Positions 58,233 to 64,000 of a stretch of DNA of 64,000 nt are shown piece after piece. The DNA is taken from the NCBI GenBank assembly GCA_001789205.1, contig MFYT01000007.1, positions 1 to 64,000 of the forward strand. The letters are read 5' to 3'. The first letter of the stretch is position 1. Each line of letters opens with the position of its first letter. The notes under the pieces are model-generated. The model saw only the letters and a program-made list of their open reading frames with translations, was not told where the DNA came from and ran no database searches. The DNA comes from Candidatus Raymondbacteria bacterium RIFOXYA2_FULL_49_16. Lineage in GTDB: Bacteria > Fibrobacterota > OXYB2-FULL-49-7 > XYB2-FULL-49-35. A program made the position numbers and the translations under genes.

Positions 58233-58631
58233 ATGACGACTACTGTCACACAGAAAAAAGAAGTAAAAAAAACAAAAAAACGGGTTGAGGTTGCCGGTGT
58301 TGCCCATATCAGGGCGACCTTCAACAACACGATTATTTCCATTGCGAATCCCAATGGTGAAGTTGTGGCGTGGGCCTCATCGGGGCGCGCTGGTTTTAAG
58401 GGATCACGCAAGAGCATGCCCTATGCGGCAACCGTGGCAGCCGAAGGTGTTGCCAAGGCAGCGCTCGATGCAGGCATGAAAAAAGTAGATGTTCATATCA
58501 GAGGGGGCGGCGCTGGACGCGAATCAGCCGTCCGCGCCCTGAAGGCCGCGGGTCTAGAAATTCTCTCGTTGAAGGACTTCACGGCGATACCCCACAACGG
58601 ATGCAGACGGCCGAAGCGAAGGAGAATATAA
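58233..58631 (+). CDS. rpsK: 30S ribosomal protein S11
   Basis: A 132-residue S11. The N-terminus is Lys-rich; [16 protein letters not shown] and the C-terminal [14 protein letters not shown] are typical. Its stop lies 2 bases before the rpsD start. Confidence 0.97.
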   Translation: MTTTVTQKKEVKKTKKRVEVAGVAHIRATFNNTIISIANPNGEVVAWASSGRAGFKGSRKSMPYAATVAAEGVAKAALDAGMKKVDVHIRGGGAGRESAVRALKAAGLEILSLKDFTAIPHNGCRRPKRRRI

Positions 58632-58633
58632 TC

Positions 58634-59269
58634 ATGATTGTTTCAAACGGTCCCCAATGCAAACTCTGCCGCAGGGAAGGCGCCAAGCTCATGTTGAAGG
58701 GCAACCGGTGCTATCTCGATAAATGCGCCATGGAACGTCGCGACTACGCACCTGGACAGCATGGGGCGGTACAGCGCCGTAAAAAATCATCAAGTGGTTT
58801 TGCCGAACAGCTTCGTGAAAAACAGAAGATCAAACGCATGTACGGTCTGCGCGAACAGCAATTCAGAAACACTTTCAAGAAAGCGGTCCGTATGCCTGGT
58901 GTCACCGGCGAGAATTTTTTGCGGATACTCGAGTTGCGGCTTGATAATATTGTTTTCCGCATGGGATTCGCTCCTTCGCGAAATGCCGCGCGTCAGCTGG
59001 TAAAGCACGGTCATTTTCTTGTCAATGGAAAGAAGGTTGACATACCATCGTTTCAACTGAGAGCCGGTGACGTCGTCTCTATCAAAGAGCGGAGCAGAAA
59101 GGTTGAAGTTGTCCATGCGGCGCTTTCGAACCAGGGGCGGGGGGTTTCCATTGATTGGATACAGGTTGACAAGGTAAAGCTCAGCGGTACAGTGGCCGCC
59201 GTTCCCACACGGGACCAGATCCCAACACCGGTCAATGAGCTGCTAGTCGTTGAATTGTATTCTAAATAA
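58634..59269 (+). CDS. rpsD: 30S ribosomal protein S4, zinc-binding form
   Basis: A 211-residue S4, a primary 16S binder and, in E. coli, repressor of the alpha operon. The start at 58634 fits the family; an ATG at 58601 lies inside rpsK. The N-terminal zinc knuckle [11 protein letters not shown] then [11 protein letters not shown] has four cysteines, and the S4 domain [28 protein letters not shown] follows. Confidence 0.97.
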   Translation: MIVSNGPQCKLCRREGAKLMLKGNRCYLDKCAMERRDYAPGQHGAVQRRKKSSSGFAEQLREKQKIKRMYGLREQQFRNTFKKAVRMPGVTGENFLRILELRLDNIVFRMGFAPSRNAARQLVKHGHFLVNGKKVDIPSFQLRAGDVVSIKERSRKVEVVHAALSNQGRGVSIDWIQVDKVKLSGTVAAVPTRDQIPTPVNELLVVELYSK

Positions 59270-59294
59270 TTCATTTTGAAAGGAAATAGACCTC

Positions 59295-60278
59295 ATGAAA
59301 TGGAAAAATCTTCAGATACCCAAGGGCTACTCGAAGGACGACAGTTCCGACGAGAAAAGCAATTACGGGAAGTTCGTTGTCGAACCTCTGGAACGGGGAT
59401 TTGGGATAACCATCGGCAATGCGTTAAGGCGCACGCTGCTCTCTTCGCTTACCGGCGCGGCGGTCACGCATGTCCGCATCGGCGGTGTGCAGCATGAATT
59501 TTCAACCATTCCCGGAATCGCAAAGGAAGACGTGTCCGAAGTCATGCTTAATCTGAAAAAACTTCGTTTCAACCTTAAAGTCGATGAACCGGTGGTCCTG
59601 AAACTCGATGTGCAGGGTGAAGGCGCCGTTACGGCTGAAAATTTTGAGGAAAATCCCGACTGCGATATTATCTCCAAGGACCAGCATGTCTGTACCATCA
59701 ACGAGGACGCGGATCTTTCCATGGAAATCACCGTATCTCCCGGGCGGGGATACAAGACCGCCGAGATGAACAAAAGGGAAAATGATCCTATCGCTATCAT
59801 TCCTATTGACGCGAATTTCTCCCCGGTCACCAAAGTCAATTTTTCTATCGAAAATACCCGTGTAGGACAGCGGCTCGATTACGACAAATTGTTGCTTGAA
59901 ATTTGGACCGATGGCAGCATCAAACCAGAAGATGCTTTGGCATACGCGGCAAAGCTTTTAAGTAATAATTTAAAGATTTTTATCAATTTTGAGGGTGAGC
60001 TCAAGGAAGCCGAGGAGGCCAAGAGTGAGGATGCTGATAAGAAGCGTATCAGGGAACTCTTAAAAATGCGGGTTGACGAACTTGAACTTTCGGTTCGTTC
60101 GAGTAATTGCTTGCGTCTCGCGAATATCCATACCATAGAGGATTTAGTAAAGAACAAGGAGAGCGAGATCCTGAAATACAAGAATTTCGGACGGAAGTCA
60201 CTTATCGAGCTGAACGAGATTCTCCAGAAAATGGGACTTTCGTTCGGTATGGATTTGGTATTATACCGGGATAATTAA
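59295..60278 (+). CDS. rpoA: RNA polymerase alpha subunit
   Basis: A 327-residue alpha subunit. The N-terminal dimerisation domain has FVVEPLERGFGITIGNALRRTLLSSLTGAAV; the C-terminal domain (MRVDELELSVRSSNCLRLANIHTIEDLV, then GRKSLIELNEIL) binds UP elements and activators. Confidence 0.98.
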   Translation: MKWKNLQIPKGYSKDDSSDEKSNYGKFVVEPLERGFGITIGNALRRTLLSSLTGAAVTHVRIGGVQHEFSTIPGIAKEDVSEVMLNLKKLRFNLKVDEPVVLKLDVQGEGAVTAENFEENPDCDIISKDQHVCTINEDADLSMEITVSPGRGYKTAEMNKRENDPIAIIPIDANFSPVTKVNFSIENTRVGQRLDYDKLLLEIWTDGSIKPEDALAYAAKLLSNNLKIFINFEGELKEAEEAKSEDADKKRIRELLKMRVDELELSVRSSNCLRLANIHTIEDLVKNKESEILKYKNFGRKSLIELNEILQKMGLSFGMDLVLYRDN

Positions 60279-60296
60279 TCAAAAGGACTATGAATC

Positions 60297-60743
60297 ATGC
60301 GGCATCAGAAACGGGGACGAAAACTTAACAGAACCTCCGAACACCGCAGAGCCATGCTCTGTAATCTGGCGACCTCAATTTTCGAATTCCACAGAGTAGA
60401 AACCGGGCATGCAAAGGCGCTTGAAGTGCGCCGGGTTGTAGAGCGCCTGATCACCTATGGTAAACGGGGAGATCTCAATTCACGTAGAATGGCGTCGAGG
60501 TATATCCGCAACAAGGCAATACTGCGGAAACTCTTCCAGGAAATTGCGCCCAAATTCCAGGAACGCAATGGTGGATATACCCGGGTCATTAAAAAGGGGT
60601 TCAGACGAGGCGATAGTGCCGCTGTTTCTATCATCGAACTAGTGGGTATACCCAGGATCGAAAAGAAGGCAGTTGTTCCTGAGACGACGGAAAAAGCGTC
60701 AGACGGGAAGAATACCGAGTCCAAGGAACAATCGAAAAAATAG
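60297..60743 (+). CDS. rplQ: 50S ribosomal protein L17
   Basis: A 148-residue L17: MRHQKRGRKLNRTSEHRRAMLCNLATSIFE is typical. A C-terminal extension of about 25 residues (PETTEKASDGKNTESKEQSKK) goes beyond the common length. Last gene of the block, followed by a strong terminator. Confidence 0.97.
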   Translation: MRHQKRGRKLNRTSEHRRAMLCNLATSIFEFHRVETGHAKALEVRRVVERLITYGKRGDLNSRRMASRYIRNKAILRKLFQEIAPKFQERNGGYTRVIKKGFRRGDSAAVSIIELVGIPRIEKKAVVPETTEKASDGKNTESKEQSKK

Positions 60744-60769
60744 CGGCATCGTACTTTCTAGAGTGTACA

Positions 60770-60808
60770 CTGGCCCTTTCCCTGCATGGGAAAGGGCCAG
60801 TTTTATTT
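60770..60808 (+). terminator. strong terminator of the ribosomal block
   Basis: CTGGCCCTTTCCC at 60770-60782 pairs perfectly with GGGAAAGGGCCAG at 60788-60800 around a five-base loop TGCAT. TTTTATTTT follows at 60801-60809. It lies 26 bases behind rplQ and overlaps the last bases of the convergent gene's stop codon (60803). It can also form on the minus strand, but there it lacks the T-run. Confidence 0.9.
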
Positions 60809-62140
60809 TGTATCCAGTGGAAAAGTAGTTCGGACAAATTGTTCCGCTTCCTCAAACGTTTGTATGGTTTCTTCGAGCTGAAGGTCTTCAACAGCGGTCA
60901 GCATTTCCTTGAAACGGGGCCCGGGCGCATATCCCATCTCAAGGAGTTGTTTGCCTGTGAGGAGTGGGGGGGGGGAGATCTTTTCGTTTCCAAATTCCTG
61001 AATTTTCCTTTTAAGGAAATCGTATGTCGAGAGGTCGCCATGACTGGCTAAACAGTCCAGACGGTGAAGGTCTAACTCGACGGCAAAAACGGGATGCCTG
61101 ATAAAACGTTTGAGCCGGTTTTGGCGCATTTTGGGAGCATTGATGAAATTCATATGGTTATTGACGATATGACAAACGTTTTTAATGGTGTCATTCGGGA
61201 TTCGCCACCGTTTGAGCAGTTCGCCGGAAATCCGGCTTCCCACATAATTATGGTTGTGGAAACGAATGCGGTCTTCAGCCTCTCTGAAGGTCGCTGGTTT
61301 TCCGATGTCGTGCAGAAGTATCGCAAGCACAAGAGTCTCGTTCCGTTCAACAGTATCAAGGGTGTCGAGAAGGCGGAACATCTTCAGCGTATGGTCGTAT
61401 ACATCGCCTTCTGGATGGAATTCCTCTGGCTGGCGTACTCCTTTCAGCGCATGTATTTCAGGGGCAATGGACAGAAGAAGCCCGCTGGCGAATAGAAGCT
61501 CAAGAGCGGTTACGGTATTTTGCTGCAGAAGCATTTTTAGCAGCTCATCGCGGATACGTTCCCAACTGACCGCGAGAATGCCAGGAGCGGTCCTTGTAAG
61601 AGCAGACCAGGTATTTTTTTCAATGATAAAGTCGAAACGCGCGGCAAAACGTATGGCCCGCATAAGGCGCAGTTTGTCTTCGTCAAACCGCTGGAGAGGG
61701 TCGCCGATAGTGCGGATTGTTTTTGAAGCGATATCATCCAGTCCTTGTATATAATCTATTACTTTGTCCCGGATAATATCGAACAAAAGACCATTAATGG
61801 TGAAATCACGGCGCATGACATCTTCGCGGGCGGATACAAAACGGACTGATTCGGGGCGCCTGCCATCGATATACCGGTCGTCTGCGCGAAATGTGGCTAC
61901 TTCGAACTGGTTGTCCCCTTCGAGGACCAGGACAACTCCGAATTGGGCGCCGACCGCCACGGTATGGGGGAAAAGACGCATGACCTGTTCCGGTGGCGCC
62001 GAAGTGGCGATATCGAAGTCGGCTATTGGCCTATGCATAACCATGTCGCGGACGCAGCCGCCGACCAGATAGGCCTCGCATCCATCAGCGTGAAGATGGC
62101 GGATGATTTTATAGGCAATGTCTTTTTTTGACTGCGCCAT
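60803..62140 (-). CDS. CCA-adding tRNA nucleotidyltransferase / poly(A) polymerase family protein with HD domain
   Basis: A 445-residue class II nucleotidyltransferase that could add CCA to tRNA ends; the tRNAs in this window lack an encoded CCA. The catalytic Gly and Asp pair is in YLVGGCVRDMVMHRPIADFDIATSA (the DFD carboxylates). RRDFTINGLLFD and the downstream E/R-rich segment DEDKLRLMRAIRFAARFDF are typical. The C-terminal HD phosphohydrolase region has LAILLHDIGKPATF. Whether it adds CCA or poly(A) is not decided by sequence. Its 3' end overlaps the terminator of the ribosomal block. Confidence 0.92.
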   Translation of the reverse strand: MAQSKKDIAYKIIRHLHADGCEAYLVGGCVRDMVMHRPIADFDIATSAPPEQVMRLFPHTVAVGAQFGVVLVLEGDNQFEVATFRADDRYIDGRRPESVRFVSAREDVMRRDFTINGLLFDIIRDKVIDYIQGLDDIASKTIRTIGDPLQRFDEDKLRLMRAIRFAARFDFIIEKNTWSALTRTAPGILAVSWERIRDELLKMLLQQNTVTALELLFASGLLLSIAPEIHALKGVRQPEEFHPEGDVYDHTLKMFRLLDTLDTVERNETLVLAILLHDIGKPATFREAEDRIRFHNHNYVGSRISGELLKRWRIPNDTIKNVCHIVNNHMNFINAPKMRQNRLKRFIRHPVFAVELDLHRLDCLASHGDLSTYDFLKRKIQEFGNEKISPPPLLTGKQLLEMGYAPGPRFKEMLTAVEDLQLEETIQTFEEAEQFVRTTFPLDTK

Positions 62141-62160
62141 GGAAGGGCAACCGGGGAAGG

Positions 62161-62484
62161 TCAGTTTTTTAACGCGGCCGTGATGCGATCCTGGAGGTCT
62201 TTTTTTGAGAGCGCGCCGACGATCTGGTTTATCACAGCGCCGTTCCTGAATATAAGGAGCGTTGGAATGGACATTATGCCGTATCTGCCGGCAATATCAG
62301 GACAGTCGTCAACATTCACTTTCCCGATCGTGATGGTCTCCTTCATGGTTTCGGCAAGTTCTTCCAGGGCCGGTGCAATGGCCTTACAGGGTCCGCACCA
62401 GGGGGCCCAGAAGTCGATGAGGACCGGTTTCTGCGCATTGAGCACTTCAGCGTCAAAATTTGAAGCATTGAATTCTTTTGCCAC
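62161..62484 (-). CDS. trxA: thioredoxin
   Basis: A 107-residue thioredoxin, a cytoplasmic dithiol reductant. The active site WCGPCK lies at about residues 30-35, with the conserved cis-Pro in MSIPTLLIF. The start is GTG behind AGGAGG. The CCA-type gene starts 20 bases downstream in the same direction, so both are probably co-transcribed. Confidence 0.97.
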   Translation of the reverse strand: MAKEFNASNFDAEVLNAQKPVLIDFWAPWCGPCKAIAPALEELAETMKETITIGKVNVDDCPDIAGRYGIMSIPTLLIFRNGAVINQIVGALSKKDLQDRITAALKN

Positions 62485-62617
62485 AACATCCTCCTGTTAT
62501 AATTCCTGAATTCCGTATAAAATCTAATATTCGCGGGCAAAGTATGCAAATACTTTTTCTGGCAACGTTCAATTCATTTTCATGGAATGAGCGGGCCGTG
62601 TTTTTTATTTTAAGAGC

Positions 62618-63391
62618 ATGAAGGTAACCTTTCTAGGAACCGGAACATCGTTTGGGATCCCTATCCCCGGATGCCGCTGCAGGGTATGCGGTTCAACAAA
62701 GAGCAAAAACCGGCGCCTGCGGCCCGCAGTCCTGGTGTCGACCGGAGGGAAAAACATCCTGATCGACACTCCACCAGAGCTTCGGATTCAGCTTGTCGAA
62801 AATTTTGTCGACCGGATCGATGCAATCTTGTTCACCCACTGTCATGCGGACCATGTATACGGACTCGATGATATCAGGGTGTTCAGCATGGTAAAGCGAA
62901 TGCCTGTCTATGGGTCACCAAACACGTTAAACGAAATAAAGAGGATTTTCCCATACATTTTCATCAGGACGCAGCAAGGCGGGGGAAAACCCAAACTCAA
63001 ACTCACAGGGGTACATGGCAGGTTCAGGTTTTCGGGAATCACTATTATCCCCCTTCCTGTGTTTCATGGAAAGCGGAGTGTTTTTGGGTTTCGGATAGGC
63101 GCTTTTGCCTATATCCCCGATTGCAGCGCTATTCCAGCGGCAACATTCGTGCTTTTACGCGATCTTGATGTCCTCGCGCTTGATGGCCTTAGAAAAGAGC
63201 CGCACCCCACTCATTTTTCCTTGGATCAGGCCATTGAGGCCGCACGTCGCATTGGGGCTCGCCAGACTTTTCTGACGCATATCAGCCATAATCTTGATCA
63301 TTATTCAACAAACGCGGCTTTGCCCGCAGGCGTGCAGCTGGCCTACGACCGGTTGCACGTCACTATTCGACAAACGAGGGAGCCAAGATGA
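62618..63391 (+). CDS. MBL-fold metallo-hydrolase, PhnP/YycJ-like
   Basis: A 257-residue metallo-beta-lactamase-fold hydrolase. MKVTFLGTGTSFGIPIPGCRCRVC at the start is typical of PhnP-like proteins with an extra cysteine cluster (C19, C21, C24). The metal motif H74-C-H76-A-D78-H79 (THCHADH) is intact, and a late His (LDQAIEAARRIGARQTFLTHISH) completes the site. Relatives cleave cyclic phosphodiesters; the substrate here is open. Its stop overlaps the sppA-type start (ATGA), suggesting an operon. Confidence 0.88.
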   Translation: MKVTFLGTGTSFGIPIPGCRCRVCGSTKSKNRRLRPAVLVSTGGKNILIDTPPELRIQLVENFVDRIDAILFTHCHADHVYGLDDIRVFSMVKRMPVYGSPNTLNEIKRIFPYIFIRTQQGGGKPKLKLTGVHGRFRFSGITIIPLPVFHGKRSVFGFRIGAFAYIPDCSAIPAATFVLLRDLDVLALDGLRKEPHPTHFSLDQAIEAARRIGARQTFLTHISHNLDHYSTNAALPAGVQLAYDRLHVTIRQTREPR

Positions 63392-64000
63392 ACGAATCAA
63401 AACGATGGAAAGTCGGTATAGCAATCCTTGTGCTTCTTTTCCTTGGCGGGGTCGGTATCGTTACTGTGCTGGGAATTTACTCCTATATGTCCAAGGACAG
63501 TGTTGTGGACGGAATGCTAGCCAGCGACCGTATCGCGGTAATCAGGGTCGACAATATCATTATCGCCTCTGAAACAACGGTGGACCGGCTTGAGAAGTTG
63601 AGGACAGACGCGTCGGTAAAGGCGATAGTTCTTCGCCTCAACAGCCCCGGCGGAGGTGTTGCCGCATCGCAGGAAATCTACGAGGCGGTGAAGAACTGCA
63701 AGGCAGAGGGAAAAAGGATCGTCGTATCAATGGGCAGTGTCGCGGCATCTGGAGCGTACTATATCGCCTGCGCCGCGGACACAATCGTAGCGAATCCAGG
63801 GACCATCACCGGCAGCATAGGCGTCATTTTTCAATTCCCTTATGTTAAAGATCTTTTCGATAAGATCGGCGTTTCGTTCGAGGTGGTAAAAAGCGGCCGT
63901 TACAAGGACGCTGGGTCGGCACACCGCAAGATAACACCCGAAGAACGCAGGCTCTTTCAAGGCCTAATTGACGATACCTGGATGCAGTTTGTAGAAGCGG
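63388..64000 (+). CDS. sppA: signal peptide peptidase SppA-type protease (partial, runs off the window)
   Basis: About 204 residues are visible; the C-terminus is outside the window. A membrane anchor at about 9-32 is followed by an S49 peptidase domain: LRLNSPGGGVAASQEIYEAV, then GSVAASGAYYIACAADTIVANPGTITGSIGV with the nucleophile Ser in ASGAYY. The Lys general base is expected in SGRYKDAGS. It degrades leftover signal peptides or membrane substrates in other bacteria. The visible part fits the short one-domain 36K type; the total length cannot be judged. Confidence 0.9.
   Translation, partial: MNESKRWKVGIAILVLLFLGGVGIVTVLGIYSYMSKDSVVDGMLASDRIAVIRVDNIIIASETTVDRLEKLRTDASVKAIVLRLNSPGGGVAASQEIYEAVKNCKAEGKRIVVSMGSVAASGAYYIACAADTIVANPGTITGSIGVIFQFPYVKDLFDKIGVSFEVVKSGRYKDAGSAHRKITPEERRLFQGLIDDTWMQFVEA

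Noticed and set aside
1-64000. Search for CRISPR repeats, rRNA and complete insertion sequences
   Set aside because: No regularly spaced direct repeats, no rRNA signature stretches and no transposase-like frame were seen.

Overview
The window reads as chromosomal DNA of a flagellated, Gram-negative-type (two-membrane) bacterium. Supporting signs are a lipoprotein with a lipobox, a heptosyltransferase-like GT9 enzyme, a small outer-membrane-barrel-like protein, and a flagellin behind a sigma-28-like promoter. Six intact secreted proteins and one gene remnant end in a Type IX/FlgD-like C-terminal module that starts with PNPFNP or a close variant. That module, together with the surface polysaccharide and esterase proteins, suggests the FCB-type bacteria (Fibrobacterota/Chitinivibrionia or a related candidate phylum). 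This placement is inference, not a search result. No rRNA, CRISPR array or intact insertion sequence was seen.

Layout. (1) 1-6.6 kb: the likely 3' tail of a group II intron, then four co-directional secreted proteins (a dockerin-like multidomain protein, two paralogous right-handed beta-helix proteins and an SGNH-type hydrolase) and the decayed remnant of a third beta-helix gene. (2) 6.8-10.7 kb: a flagellin with its own promoter, leader hairpins and terminator, a GT9 glycosyltransferase, a YihY membrane protein and a 2'-5' RNA ligase-like phosphodiesterase. (3) 10.8-16.5 kb: a tightly packed signalling cluster with a Ser/Thr kinase carrying a PEGA domain, a TPR-like exported protein, an FHA-GAF-sigma54 activator and an FGE-domain lipoprotein. 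(4) 16.6-30.3 kb: accessory genes, including a CBM9/DOMON-like secreted protein, a divergent NRAMP-like transporter with a creatininase-family hydrolase, an isochorismatase-like hydrolase, a small barrel-like protein, a bacterial DNA topoisomerase VI operon (B and A subunits) headed by a coiled-coil gene that appears frameshifted, a nucleoside hydrolase, a second SGNH hydrolase with FN3-like and DNRLRE-like domains, an EamA transporter and a CvpA-like protein.

(5) 30.3-60.8 kb: an uninterrupted co-directional gene-expression block. It starts with a consensus promoter and tRNA-Thr, Tyr, Gly and Thr, then tuf, rpmG, tRNA-Trp, secE, nusG, rplK-A-J-L, rpoB and rpoC. A second promoter precedes rpsL, rpsG and fusA, which are followed by the S10, spc and alpha gene sets (rpsJ to rplQ) up to a strong terminator. 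It therefore joins what are separate operons in Escherichia coli. There is no tuf after fusA and no adk between secY and map.

(6) 60.8-64.0 kb: a CCA-adding/poly(A) polymerase-type enzyme and thioredoxin on the minus strand, then a PhnP-like metallo-hydrolase and the 5' part of a SppA-type signal peptide peptidase that runs off the window.

The most noteworthy items are the topoisomerase VI locus with its coiled-coil companion, the family of secreted proteins with a shared C-terminal module and a decaying member, an EF-Tu with a non-canonical switch I, and the kinase/FHA-activator cluster.
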